A stretch of 49,123 bases of DNA from a virus: positions 1 to 49,123 of the IMG/VR virus record IMGVR_UViG_3300023179_000162, one strand, 5' to 3'. The translations under genes were made by a program, and so were the position numbers. The notes beneath the pieces are model-generated. The model made no database searches. It saw only the letters and a list, made by a program, of their open reading frames with translations, and was not told where the DNA came from. Position 1 is the stretch's first letter, and each line of letters begins with the position of its first letter. Of this stretch, positions 24,145 to 32,058 are shown piece after piece.

Positions 24145-25386
24145 ATGGGCGAGGTTTATCATTTTCAAGAATGTAGTTTTTGTGGCAAACACAAAAACGT
24201 AGTTAAAAAACTAATAGTAGGTGAAAGCACTGCTATTTGTAGTGATTGTGTAGAATTATGTAATGACTTATTAAAGGATGATGAACCTGACACTGATGAT
24301 GCTCCACGTAAAATAAGTTTCTATCCTGATGATATAAAAGCATTTTTAGACAATTACATTATTGGACAAGATCATGCTAAAACTATAATTAGTGTTGCAG
24401 TAGCAAATCATTACAAACGTATCACTGCTGATATTAAAGAATTAGAAATACAAAAAGCCAACGTGCTGTTGTTAGGACCAAGCGGTGGTGGTAAAACACT
24501 GTTGGCTAAAACAGTTGCAAAGTACTTAGATGTTCCTTTTATTATAGCAGATGCTACATCATTAACTGAAGCAGGTTATGTTGGTGACGATGTAGAAAGT
24601 ATGATACAACGATTAATTGCTGCTGCTGATAATGATATTGATCGAGCAGAGCGTGGTATTGTTTTTATTGATGAAATAGACAAGATTGCTCGAAAAAGTG
24701 AAAGTGCAAGTATTACACGTGACGTAAGTGGTGAAGGTGTACAACAAGCATTATTAAAAATTGTTGAAGGTACTGTATGTCGTATACCACAAGCAGGTAA
24801 ACGTAAACATCCAAATAATGAGATGTTAGAAATTGATACCAAAAATATATTGTTTATAGCAGGTGGAGCATTTGTTGGCTTAGCAGATATAATTTCAAGG
24901 CGATTACATGGAAATAGCATAGGTTTTGGAGCAGCAGTTAATTCTTCAAAGGCACAAGACAAAGTTCTAGCACAAGTTAATCCTGATGACTTAACTAAGT
25001 TTGGCATGATACCTGAGTTAATAGGTCGTTTTACAAGTCGTGTGGCTATATCAGACTTGACAAAAGATCAACTTGTTGCTATATTGACACAGGTTAAAAA
25101 CAATTTTATAGAACAATATCGCTATTTGTTAAGTTTGGATGAAATTGAAATATCATTTACACCACAAGCTGTTGAACAAATTGCAGAAAACTGCTTAAAT
25201 TTAAAAACAGGTGCAAGAGGTTTACAATCTGAGGTAGAGCGTGTGCTTATGAACGTCATGTTCAATTGTAAAAAATTAAAAGGAAAACACATAGAAATTG
25301 ACAAAAAACATATTGATGACCCTAATTTGCTAAATATGTATTGGGAATCTTACCTAGGATCTACATTACGCAAAGGAAAAAAATGA
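24145..25386 (+). CDS. clpX: ClpX, ATP-dependent unfoldase
   Basis: This 413-residue AAA+ unfoldase feeds proteins to ClpP. The zinc domain has Cys10, 13, 32 and 35. The Walker A motif GPSGGGKT is at 111-118, pore loop AGYVG, Walker B FIDEIDKIARKS, the RKH loop in KRKHPNN, the IGF loop (NSIGFGA) that docks on ClpP, and GARGL for sensor 2. The length is close to E. coli ClpX (424), so it seems complete and able to pair with ClpP. The phage also has ClpP and ClpS. It heads the proteostasis block; the stop overlaps the bS21 start. Confidence 0.93.
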   Translation: MGEVYHFQECSFCGKHKNVVKKLIVGESTAICSDCVELCNDLLKDDEPDTDDAPRKISFYPDDIKAFLDNYIIGQDHAKTIISVAVANHYKRITADIKELEIQKANVLLLGPSGGGKTLLAKTVAKYLDVPFIIADATSLTEAGYVGDDVESMIQRLIAAADNDIDRAERGIVFIDEIDKIARKSESASITRDVSGEGVQQALLKIVEGTVCRIPQAGKRKHPNNEMLEIDTKNILFIAGGAFVGLADIISRRLHGNSIGFGAAVNSSKAQDKVLAQVNPDDLTKFGMIPELIGRFTSRVAISDLTKDQLVAILTQVKNNFIEQYRYLLSLDEIEISFTPQAVEQIAENCLNLKTGARGLQSEVERVLMNVMFNCKKLKGKHIEIDKKHIDDPNLLNMYWESYLGSTLRKGKK

Positions 25387-25592
25387 AAGTAGTTATCAAG
25401 GATGGTCAATCATTTGAAAGTGGTATACGTAAGTTTAAAAAGAAAGTTCTTGAAAGTGGCATGTTAAATGAACTACGTGAACGTCAAGAATATACTAAAC
25501 CAAGTATTGCAAGAAAAATTGCAAGAGGTAAGGCAGTAAGTCGTTGGAAAAAATATTTACGTAGTCAGGAATTACCAACTAAACTATTTTAA
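25383..25592 (+). CDS. rpsU: Ribosomal protein bS21
   Basis: The ATG at 25383 overlaps the clpX stop and gives 69 residues. The protein has the S21 pattern: a KKKVLESGMLNELRERQEY helix with Lys/Arg-rich KPSIARKIARGKAVSRWKKY. bS21 binds near the anti-Shine-Dalgarno end of 16S rRNA, so a phage copy may bias initiation toward phage mRNA. It is full length and directly follows ClpX. Confidence 0.85.
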   Translation: MKVVIKDGQSFESGIRKFKKKVLESGMLNELRERQEYTKPSIARKIARGKAVSRWKKYLRSQELPTKLF

Positions 25593-25593
25593 A

Positions 25594-25749
25594 ATGAAAA
25601 AATCATTTATTGATTGGGTAGAAATAGAAGTCACACCTGAAGAAGAGGAAGCATGGCAAAATTTTCTTACCAAACAATATGAATTAAAACAAAGAGAAAT
25701 TAATTTAGAAACTACAATTCCCAAGGAGATTAAAGATGGCATACAGTGA
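25594..25749 (+). CDS. Small acidic hypothetical protein, 51 residues
   Basis: The ATG lies two bases after the bS21 stop, and the end overlaps the iscU start by 14 bases. It has acidic TPEEEEAWQ and a Lys-rich end (YELKQREINLETTIPKE), probably helical. No family was recognised. The AAGGAGATTAAAG in its end is the ribosome site of iscU. Confidence 0.5.
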   Translation: MKKSFIDWVEIEVTPEEEEAWQNFLTKQYELKQREINLETTIPKEIKDGIQ

Positions 25750-26119
25750 ACAGGTAATAGATCATTATGAAAATCCAAGAAATGTGGGCAGTTTTGATAA
25801 GTCTGATAACGCCGTTGGCACTGGTATGGTTGGGGCACCTGCTTGCGGTGATGTAATGAAACTTCAAATTAAAGTAAAAGATGGAATCATTCAAGATGCA
25901 AAATTTAAGACGTATGGATGTGGCTCAGCGATTGCAAGTAGTTCGTTGGTTACGGAGTGGGTTAAAGGCAAAACTTTGGACGAAGCAACGTCTATCAAAA
26001 ATACTCAAATCGCACAGGAACTTGCACTCCCACCCGTTAAGATCCACTGTTCAATACTTGCTGAGGACGCAATTAAAGCAGCAATAAACGATTATAAACA
26101 AAAACATAGTATTCAATGA
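25736..26119 (+). CDS. iscU: IscU iron-sulfur scaffold
   Basis: This 127-residue protein is the scaffold on which Fe-S clusters are built. Cys37 (PACGD), Cys62 (YGCGSAIASSS) and Cys105 (VKIHCSILAEDA) are the three ligands, and the LPPVK site that binds HscA is at 98-102. The sequence looks close to the Escherichia type, including AYSEQVIDHYENPRNVGSFD. Local GC is about 43% by hand count over 25801-26040, above the neighbours, which suggests a recent bacterial origin. No IscS or HscA was seen, so host partners are needed. Confidence 0.92.
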   Translation: MAYSEQVIDHYENPRNVGSFDKSDNAVGTGMVGAPACGDVMKLQIKVKDGIIQDAKFKTYGCGSAIASSSLVTEWVKGKTLDEATSIKNTQIAQELALPPVKIHCSILAEDAIKAAINDYKQKHSIQ

Positions 26120-26316
26120 TTATATTGTTTGTAGTATTTTTTATTCTTGGTATGGTTTTTCTCATGAGTTCAAGGTGGAACGTTGACCAACAGGTTAAAA
26201 TGAGTATGCCACCCCAAGATATAGAACAAATTAATCTTGAACTTGACAGACGTGAAGAAGTAGGTGTACTATTTCTTTTGATATCAGCATTTTTTCTTAT
26301 TTTTTTAATTATTTAA
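26116..26316 (+). CDS. Small membrane protein, 66 residues
   Basis: It overlaps the iscU stop by four bases. An N-terminal helix ([16 protein letters not shown]) and a C-terminal helix ([16 protein letters not shown]) flank a polar middle. It is probably in the inner membrane, with the middle outside or inside unknown. The function is unknown. Confidence 0.6.
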   Translation: MIILFVVFFILGMVFLMSSRWNVDQQVKMSMPPQDIEQINLELDRREEVGVLFLLISAFFLIFLII

Positions 26317-26326
26317 AAGGAACCCC

Positions 26327-27439
26327 ATGAGAATTGAAAATGAAATCTTACTTGATTTCAAGGATGTACTAATTCGTCCAAAGCGTAGTACACTATCAAG
26401 TCGTAAAGAAGTAGACTTAATTAAATGGTATAAATTTAAACATAGTGGGTATGAATATAAAGGTATACCTATTATGGCAGCTAATATGGATGGTGTTGGC
26501 ACTTTAAAAATGGCAGAAACATTAAGTCAACATAGGTTATTCACCTGCCTTATTAAAACTTATAATAAAGACATTGATAATTTTTCTGTATTTAATGTAA
26601 ACAAAGATTATTATGCTGTTAGTACAGGAACTAGTGAAGAAGATTTTCGTAACCTAAACACTATTGTCACAGGTATTGGAGCACAATTTATTTGTATTGA
26701 TGTAGCCAATGGGTTTAGTGAACATTTTGGTGACTTTGTTGAAAGCGTAAGAAATCGTTGGCCTGATAAAACAATTATTGCAGGTAATGTAGTTACAGCA
26801 GATATGACACAGGAGTTAATATTACGTGGAGCAGATATTGTTAAAGTGGGGATTGGGCCTGGGAGTGTTTGCACTACTCGTGTACAAACAGGTGTGGGTT
26901 ATCCTCAACTTAGTGCAATTATCGAATGTGCCGATGCTGCTCATGGTCTTGGTGGGCATATTATCGCTGATGGAGGGTGTACTTGTCCTGGGGATGTTGC
27001 TAAAGCTTTTGGTGCAGGAGCAGATTTTGTAATGCTAGGTGGCATGTTTGGTGGACACGATGAAGGTGGTGGAGAAGTTATTACAAAATATTATAATACT
27101 TCAGAAATTAATCCACTTACAGTTTGGAATAATGATAATACTCATAGCCATGACATGGAACCAATATTAGACATTAAAAAGTTTGTACAATTTTATGGCA
27201 TGAGTAGCGATACTGCTATGAATAAAACACATGGTGGTGTAGCAGAATATCGTTCTAGTGAAGGACGTACAGTAGAAATACCCTATAAAGGACAAGTTAA
27301 AAATACTGTACTTGATATATTAGGTGGTTTACGCAGCACTTGTACTTACGTGGGTGCATCTACTTTAAAACAACTACCAAAATGTACAACATTTATTAGA
27401 GTAAACCGTCAAATTAATGATGTGTTTATCCAAAAATAG
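26327..27439 (+). CDS. guaC: GMP reductase
   Basis: This 370-residue enzyme converts GMP to IMP with NADPH. It aligns well with E. coli Gua[47 protein letters not shown] with the catalytic Cys182, [17 protein letters not shown] and [10 protein letters not shown]. The end matches too ([14 protein letters not shown]). Compared with E. coli there is an insertion of roughly 25 residues after [13 protein letters not shown]. It may adjust purine pools for an AT-rich genome. An AAAAGGAACC site precedes the ATG. The gene is distinct from IMPDH because CBS domains are absent. Confidence 0.87.
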   Translation: MRIENEILLDFKDVLIRPKRSTLSSRKEVDLIKWYKFKHSGYEYKGIPIMAANMDGVGTLKMAETLSQHRLFTCLIKTYNKDIDNFSVFNVNKDYYAVSTGTSEEDFRNLNTIVTGIGAQFICIDVANGFSEHFGDFVESVRNRWPDKTIIAGNVVTADMTQELILRGADIVKVGIGPGSVCTTRVQTGVGYPQLSAIIECADAAHGLGGHIIADGGCTCPGDVAKAFGAGADFVMLGGMFGGHDEGGGEVITKYYNTSEINPLTVWNNDNTHSHDMEPILDIKKFVQFYGMSSDTAMNKTHGGVAEYRSSEGRTVEIPYKGQVKNTVLDILGGLRSTCTYVGASTLKQLPKCTTFIRVNRQINDVFIQK

Positions 27440-27473
27440 TAGAATATATTGCGAAATTTTGTAAAATATATAT

Positions 27474-27539
27474 GAATGTAGATGCCAATGGTTGGGTCTA
27501 CATTTCAAAATGTCATCTTGCTTAATAAAGGAGAAAAAT
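27474..27539 (+). promoter_or_regulatory. Candidate ROSE-like RNA thermometer in hsp20 leader
   Basis: A first hairpin pairs AATGTAGA (27475-27482) with TCTACATT (27497-27504), with an inner CCAA/TTGG stem. A second pairs CUUGCUU (27517-27523) with the AAGGAG ribosome site (27528-27533) around an AAUA loop, with one G bulged. UUGCU facing the Shine-Dalgarno with a bulged G is the hallmark of ROSE elements upstream of bacterial Hsp20 genes. Confidence 0.55.
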
Positions 27540-27989
27540 ATGACAAATCTTACACTTCGTTCATTTGATATTCCCACAATTACAAAGTTTGGTATAGGTT
27601 TCGAGCGTATGTTCGATGAACTATCACGCTTTAATGAAATATCGCAACAAACTAATTACCCACCATATAATGTCATTGAGATAAATGATGACAAGTATGT
27701 TATTGAACTTGCGGTAGCGGGATTTAAAGAAGGTGAAATTGAAATTACTTTAAACAATCGTAACTTAATTGTTAAGAGTAATCGCCAAACTGCAACGGTT
27801 GAAGGCGAAGAAACTAAGTATATTCATCATGGTATCAGTGCACGTGCTTTTATGCGTAGTTGGCCTATTGCTGAGTACGTAGAAGTAACTAGTGCAACTC
27901 AGGAAAATGGTATTTTATCCATTACTTTAGAGCGTAAAGTACCTGAGGAAAAGAAACCAAAAACCATTGCAATTACATATTATAAGTGA
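27540..27989 (+). CDS. Hsp20 small heat-shock protein (IbpA-like)
   Basis: The ATG at 27540 follows AAGGAG and gives 149 residues. The alpha-crystallin domain is clear: PPYNVIEINDDKYVIELAVAGF, EGEIEITLNNRNLIV, YIHHGISARAFMRSW and GILSITLERKVPEEKKPK. The start resembles IbpA (TNLTLRSFDIP). The protein holds unfolded proteins. The gene lies between GMP reductase and ClpS. It is similar to T4-like cyanophage and bacterial Hsp20 proteins. A structured leader suggests temperature control. Confidence 0.88.
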   Translation: MTNLTLRSFDIPTITKFGIGFERMFDELSRFNEISQQTNYPPYNVIEINDDKYVIELAVAGFKEGEIEITLNNRNLIVKSNRQTATVEGEETKYIHHGISARAFMRSWPIAEYVEVTSATQENGILSITLERKVPEEKKPKTIAITYYK

Positions 27990-27996
27990 TAAAATA

Positions 27997-28004
27997 CTAA
28001 ATAA
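27997..28004 (+). promoter_or_regulatory. Possible late-promoter-like motif CTAAATAA
   Basis: CTAAATAA lies just before the hairpin ahead of clpS. It differs from TATAAATA in its first bases. It may place a start of transcription at the hairpin, so this is a weak call. Confidence 0.2.
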
Positions 28005-28048
28005 TAGAGTCAGCGTAGTGTTTTGCTGCGCTGAACTCTATGTTTTTT
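28005..28048 (+). terminator. Terminator-like hairpin before clpS
   Basis: TAGAGTCAGCGTAG pairs with CTGCGCTGAACTCTA with one bulge and one G-U pair, loop TGTTTTG. A TTTTTT run at 28043-28048 follows. It looks like an intrinsic terminator, or attenuator because clpS starts 12 bases later. Confidence 0.6.
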
Positions 28049-28060
28049 AGAGGAAATAAA

Positions 28061-28366
28061 ATGTCAAAAACGGATGTAAAAACAAGAATTAAGCCTAATT
28101 TGAAGATACAAGAACCTAGTTTGTACAAAGTCATTTATATAAATGATGATGTAACTACTATTGAGTTTGTTATAGAATCACTTGTTGAATTTTTTAATTA
28201 TACTGCTGAAACAGCGGTAGAGTTAACAAAGAACATCCATGATGAAGGCAGTGCTGTAGTTGCAACATTACCATATGAATTAGCTGAGCAAAAAGGTTTA
28301 GAAGTAACCTTGTCTGCAAGAGCTAATGGTTATCCTTTACAAATTAAAATAGAAGCTACAGACTAA
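28061..28366 (+). CDS. clpS: ClpS adaptor protein
   Basis: The ATG at 28061 follows GAGGAAATAAA and gives 101 residues. LYKVIYINDDVTTIEFVIESLVEFF, then AVELTKNIHDEGSAVVATLPYELAEQK and a final strand match ClpS. ClpS delivers N-degron substrates to ClpA and blocks other ClpA substrates. The motif residues of the substrate pocket (NDD and the H near DEGSAV) are visible. No ClpA is encoded in this window, so the partner would be a host ClpA. It is convergent with the next minus-strand gene, overlapping by 4 bases. Confidence 0.85.
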   Translation: MSKTDVKTRIKPNLKIQEPSLYKVIYINDDVTTIEFVIESLVEFFNYTAETAVELTKNIHDEGSAVVATLPYELAEQKGLEVTLSARANGYPLQIKIEATD

Positions 28367-29049
28367 GCTAAAGGTATTTTCTTAGGGTGGTAAGGATTGT
28401 GCATTTTAGGATTGTTACAATACCTACGTGAATTAAAGGTATGATCAATCATTCTTTTGTATGATCCAAATAACCATGTATCTATTTTGTGTTTAATGTC
28501 TTGTGATAAACACATAATCAATCCCATTTGATCAATAACTTGCACTGTAGGATCATTAAAAGTAATTTGTTTCGAGGGTAAACAGCTTGATACAACTACT
28601 ATTCTTGTAGCGTCTTGATGGTCTTGCAAACTTTTTACAGTGCGTGACAAATAAGTAAAATCCTCATCAAAGTATTTCAATGCTGTATCAGCGTCATTAT
28701 TGTCAGTATTATACCACCCATTTATACCAATAAATGCAACACCATTAAGTATTATAACGTGATTGTGTAAGTAAACTACATTAGGTATAGGTTTACATAT
28801 AATACGTAATTTTTCAATAACAATATTTGAATTTTCTATATGGGTATTTTCTAAAGCACCATCAATATATAGTACACCACGATAGTATTGACTTAAGTTT
28901 TTTAAAACACTCTCGACTACTGTTAAATCTGTACTAATGTTACCTGCTACAACACAAAATAGTGATGTAGCTTTACCATCCCAATCAAACTCGTCATCTG
29001 CAGTTAAATTTAAATCACTTATTAAATCTACAGCGAAAGAAAAATCCAT
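28363..29049 (-). CDS. Metallophosphoesterase-fold protein lacking metal ligands (likely pseudoenzyme)
   Basis: The protein has 228 residues and the order of a calcineurin-like phosphoesterase, but the active site is gone. The first motif reads ISDLNL (residues 10-15; Asn instead of His), the GD motif is VAGNIS (34-39; Asn instead of Asp), the GNHE site is DGALE, the HH motif is SSCLPS (154-159) and GHxH is FGSYKR (194-199). The intact relative at 38436 shows DAH, GDI, GNHE, THHAP and GHVH. So the fold may be kept for binding. It forms a minus-strand pair with the next gene. Confidence 0.55.
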   Translation of the reverse strand: MDFSFAVDLISDLNLTADDEFDWDGKATSLFCVVAGNISTDLTVVESVLKNLSQYYRGVLYIDGALENTHIENSNIVIEKLRIICKPIPNVVYLHNHVIILNGVAFIGINGWYNTDNNDADTALKYFDEDFTYLSRTVKSLQDHQDATRIVVVSSCLPSKQITFNDPTVQVIDQMGLIMCLSQDIKHKIDTWLFGSYKRMIDHTFNSRRYCNNPKMHNPYHPKKIPLA

Positions 29050-29052
29050 TTT

Positions 29053-29337
29053 TTAATTTTTTGGTGTTCTAGGTTTTCTTGGCTTAGTTGGTTTTGGTTC
29101 TGCAGGTGGTGGGGTTTCTGCCTTTTGTTTTTTGATTGGTGCTACGACAACGTTATCTTTTTTAGCTTTGCGTGGTGCTTTTGCTTCAGGTTTTGGTTGT
29201 TCAGCTTGTGGTGCTGCAACAGGTTCAGGCGCAACTACAGGTGCAGTACTCTCAACACGAACATGTGTTCCTGTATCAGTAGGTTCTTGTTTACCAACAA
29301 ATAGTTCTCTGATAAATTTTCCAATTTTTTCAAACAT
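29053..29337 (-). CDS. Pro/Ala/Lys-rich low-complexity protein, 94 residues
   Basis: The start has an amphipathic helix (FEKIGKFIRELFVGK); the rest is rich in Pro, Ala, Lys and Glu (PEPVAAPQAEQPKPEAKAP, then KPTKPRKPRTPKN). A GGAG site precedes the start. Such tails resemble histone H1-like or linker proteins. The helix could bind membrane or protein. The function is unknown. Confidence 0.55.
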   Translation of the reverse strand: MFEKIGKFIRELFVGKQEPTDTGTHVRVESTAPVVAPEPVAAPQAEQPKPEAKAPRKAKKDNVVVAPIKKQKAETPPPAEPKPTKPRKPRTPKN

Positions 29338-29402
29338 TTTATATCTCCTAATTTAGTATTTAATCTTTCTAATTTCAACTTTAAATTTTGGTAAATAACG
29401 TA

Positions 29403-29894
29403 ATGAAACGTTCTAAAATAAAAGAAATAATGGAATTACCACTTCCTACCATTACTGAGCAACGTAAGAAATCATATCGACCTACCCTAAGAAAAATTAG
29501 ATCAACTTATAGATTGATTAATGAAGAAATTTTTCAAAATAAATTAACAATACCCGAAATACAATTGATACAACGATCAAGATATTGGGGTTTATGTATG
29601 GGTAAAGGTAGAGGTGGTAGTCCATTTCCTACAGGATCATATTGTGTTATAAAATTAAACAATAAATTTTATTCACAGCATTGGATGATTGCCACATTAT
29701 CTCATGAAATGGTGCATCAATATCAATGGGATATTGATAGTGAGCAACGTAAAAAAAGGGGGAAACCACCTATTATGAGTCATGGACCGTCATTTCATGC
29801 TTGGAAAAAAAAGTTGGCTAAGTTTGGTATTACTTTAAAAACAACTTTTTCAAAAGAAAAATGGTTTACCTATCAAAAATTAGATAAGTGTTAG
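29403..29894 (+). CDS. SprT-like metalloprotease, 163 residues
   Basis: The ATG at 29403 is used. The zinc-site motif LSHEMVHQYQWD (HExxH at 101-105) is preceded by RSTYRLINEEIF and NKLTIPEIQLIQRSRYWG, as in SprT/Spartan-type proteases. A following SHGPSFHAWKKKLA segment supplies the third ligand. SprT proteins cleave DNA-protein crosslinks in eukaryotic Spartan; the bacterial roles are not well known. It sits between the minus-strand pair and a DUF2452 gene. Confidence 0.75.
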   Translation: MKRSKIKEIMELPLPTITEQRKKSYRPTLRKIRSTYRLINEEIFQNKLTIPEIQLIQRSRYWGLCMGKGRGGSPFPTGSYCVIKLNNKFYSQHWMIATLSHEMVHQYQWDIDSEQRKKRGKPPIMSHGPSFHAWKKKLAKFGITLKTTFSKEKWFTYQKLDKC

Positions 29895-29928
29895 ATTGTT
29901 TTTGCATACTGATACGTTATAATGCACC

Positions 29929-30411
29929 ATGTCTGAAGATAAAAAACCCAATTCAATGAAGGGTAGAACAAGTTATGATTCTGAAATCGGAGGTTTACCT
30001 GCGATTTTTATAAACAGAAACATAACAGAATATCCTGTTGAAGTAAGTGCACCAAAGTTTGACCTTGTGCCTATAAAGCAACAAAAAGATATTATGCTTA
30101 ATGTTGCAAGGTTGCATGCTCATCAAGAGTATGATAGGATTATGCAACTTGTAAATGTATTGCAGGATCAAGCAGCACAAATTAAACGTAGGTTAGATAT
30201 TACAGATTGGGTTCACGCAGCAGAATACAAGTTTCAAATAGCTCACGGTCAAACATATTGGTTGTTATATGATCAACAGATACAGAAAACAAGGTTGTCG
30301 CTGCATGGTCCTAACGATTGGAGCACAGGTGTACCCGAACATTACGAGTACATAACTAAAGTTCAATGGTTAGGTGATTATACTTGGATTGAAGTAGAGG
30401 AAAATAAATGA
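29929..30411 (+). CDS. DUF2452-family protein, 160 residues
   Basis: The protein has [29 protein letters not shown] near the start, a helix ([21 protein letters not shown]) and [21 protein letters not shown] and [11 protein letters not shown] at the end. These features match DUF2452, a family of unknown function. The start is six bases after a TATAAT. It overlaps the clpP start by four bases. Confidence 0.65.
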   Translation: MSEDKKPNSMKGRTSYDSEIGGLPAIFINRNITEYPVEVSAPKFDLVPIKQQKDIMLNVARLHAHQEYDRIMQLVNVLQDQAAQIKRRLDITDWVHAAEYKFQIAHGQTYWLLYDQQIQKTRLSLHGPNDWSTGVPEHYEYITKVQWLGDYTWIEVEENK

Positions 30412-31007
30412 GTCTTGTACCAATAGTTATAGAACAAACAAGTCGTGGTGAACGTAGCTACGATATTTACAGTAGATTACTACGTGATCGTGTAGTGATA
30501 TTAAATGGTGAAGTAAATCAAATTACAGCCAATCTTATCGTAGCGCAATTACTCTTTTTAGAAAGTGAAGATACTGATAAAGATATTAGTTTTTACATCA
30601 ACAGCCCAGGCGGTTCTGTCACCGATGGCATGAGTATTTATGATACTATGCAATTTATCAAACCTGATGTTTCTACCATTGTTATGGGTCAAGCTTGTAG
30701 TATGGGATCATTCTTAGCACAAGCAGGTGCTGTGGGTAAACGTTTTATACTACCCCATGCACGTCACATGATACATCAACCTAGCGGTGGAGCACGTGGT
30801 ATGGCTAGTGACATGGAAATTTCACTAAAAGAAATTTTAAAAATGAAGCGTATGTTGACTGACCTTTACGTAAAACACAATACTGCAGGTAAAACCTTTC
30901 AAGATTTTCAACAGGATATGGACAGGGACAAGTATATGTCTGCTGAAGAATCAGTCGAATATGGTTTGGCAGATAAAGTTATTAGTAAAAGAGAAACTCA
31001 TGTCTAA
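30408..31007 (+). CDS. clpP: ClpP serine protease
   Basis: This 199-residue protein is the proteolytic chamber for ClpX. The catalytic Ser98 lies in [10 protein letters not shown] and His123 in MIHQPSGG; the Asp is in the [11 protein letters not shown] segment near 170-174. [16 protein letters not shown] is the oxyanion region. Length and order match bacterial ClpP without a long propeptide. The product likely pairs with the ClpX encoded 5 kb upstream. The end overlaps the next gene by eight bases. Confidence 0.93.
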   Translation: MSLVPIVIEQTSRGERSYDIYSRLLRDRVVILNGEVNQITANLIVAQLLFLESEDTDKDISFYINSPGGSVTDGMSIYDTMQFIKPDVSTIVMGQACSMGSFLAQAGAVGKRFILPHARHMIHQPSGGARGMASDMEISLKEILKMKRMLTDLYVKHNTAGKTFQDFQQDMDRDKYMSAEESVEYGLADKVISKRETHV

Positions 31008-32058
31008 ATTACTTACATCAACAGTGATTGTTGATGATATGGTCAAAGCAGTAAGCACTGCTTTTGATTATGAATTCACAGGTGTATCAACATTTACTGT
31101 GCCACAATTTGAATTACCTGACCAATATCAAATTGGTTTGATTGTTGGTCCGAGCGGTAGTGGCAAATCTAGTATATTGTCAACGATTGGCACTGTTGAA
31201 AAACCACAATGGGATGTAAATAAAGCAATTTGTAGCCATTTTAATCGTTTAGATGAGTTACATGCAGTTGGGTTAAACAGTATTCCAACATTGTGCAGAC
31301 CATACCATGTTTGTTCTAATGGTGAACAACATCGTGCTGATATGGCTAGACAGTTAAAAAGTGGTGCTGTGATTGATGAATTTACAAGTGTGGTAGACCG
31401 TAATGTAGCTAAAAGTTTAAGTAATGCTATACATCGATATGTTAAGGCAGAAGGTTTACAGCGTGTAACATTTGCAACATGTCATTATGATATTGTTGAG
31501 TGGCTTCGTCCTGATTGGGTATTTGATACCGCAACGGGCGAACTCACAAGGGGGTTACTTCGGCAACGTCCAACAATCACTTTGGAAATCATACCTGCTG
31601 ACAGAAAACTGTGGACAGCCTTTGCTCCGCATCACTATTTAAGTGGTAGTATGAACAAATCATCTAAATGTTGGGCAGCAGTATGGAATGATGTTATCAT
31701 AGGGTTTGCTGCTGTATTGCCTCAACCAAGTGGTACGTTAAAAAACGCTTATCGTGGGCATCGTACAGTGGTACTACCTGATTTTCAAGGATTAGGAATT
31801 GGTGTAAGATTTAGTGATGCTGTTGCTAAAATGCACGTAGAACAAGGTAAACGTTATTTTAGCAAAACTGCTAATCCTAGGATGGGTGGCTATAGGGATA
31901 ACTCTCCTCTATGGAAACCTACGAGTAAGAACAAGATGAAACGAAAAGATTATTTGCTAAGTGGTACACAACATGAAAACCAAATGCTTTCTGTAGAATC
32001 TTTACTTGCACATGCTAACAGAGAGTGTTGGTCACATGAATATATAGGAGAAAAATGA
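31000..32058 (+). CDS. ABC-type ATPase fused to GNAT acetyltransferase (COG2401-like)
   Basis: The ATG at 31000 gives 352 residues. The N-terminal ATPase has Walker A GPSGSGKS at 50-57, a signature-like [15 protein letters not shown] and Walker B-like [13 protein letters not shown]. The C-terminal part (about 190-320) resembles an acetyltransferase ([16 protein letters not shown]). This order matches a family of predicted ATPase-acetyltransferase fusions. Its substrate is unknown. It overlaps clpP by 8 bases and the next gene by four, so it is co-translated with clpP. Confidence 0.7.
   Translation: MSKLLTSTVIVDDMVKAVSTAFDYEFTGVSTFTVPQFELPDQYQIGLIVGPSGSGKSSILSTIGTVEKPQWDVNKAICSHFNRLDELHAVGLNSIPTLCRPYHVCSNGEQHRADMARQLKSGAVIDEFTSVVDRNVAKSLSNAIHRYVKAEGLQRVTFATCHYDIVEWLRPDWVFDTATGELTRGLLRQRPTITLEIIPADRKLWTAFAPHHYLSGSMNKSSKCWAAVWNDVIIGFAAVLPQPSGTLKNAYRGHRTVVLPDFQGLGIGVRFSDAVAKMHVEQGKRYFSKTANPRMGGYRDNSPLWKPTSKNKMKRKDYLLSGTQHENQMLSVESLLAHANRECWSHEYIGEK

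Noticed and set aside
24576-25007. Minus-strand frame of 143 codons opposite clpX
   Set aside because: It mirrors a highly conserved AAA+ domain in another frame and is Ser/Ile-rich noise.
29896-29923. TTGTTT and TATAAT as a promoter for the DUF2452 gene
   Set aside because: The -10 box is only five bases from the start codon and the -35 is poor; it might be leaderless but the support is thin.
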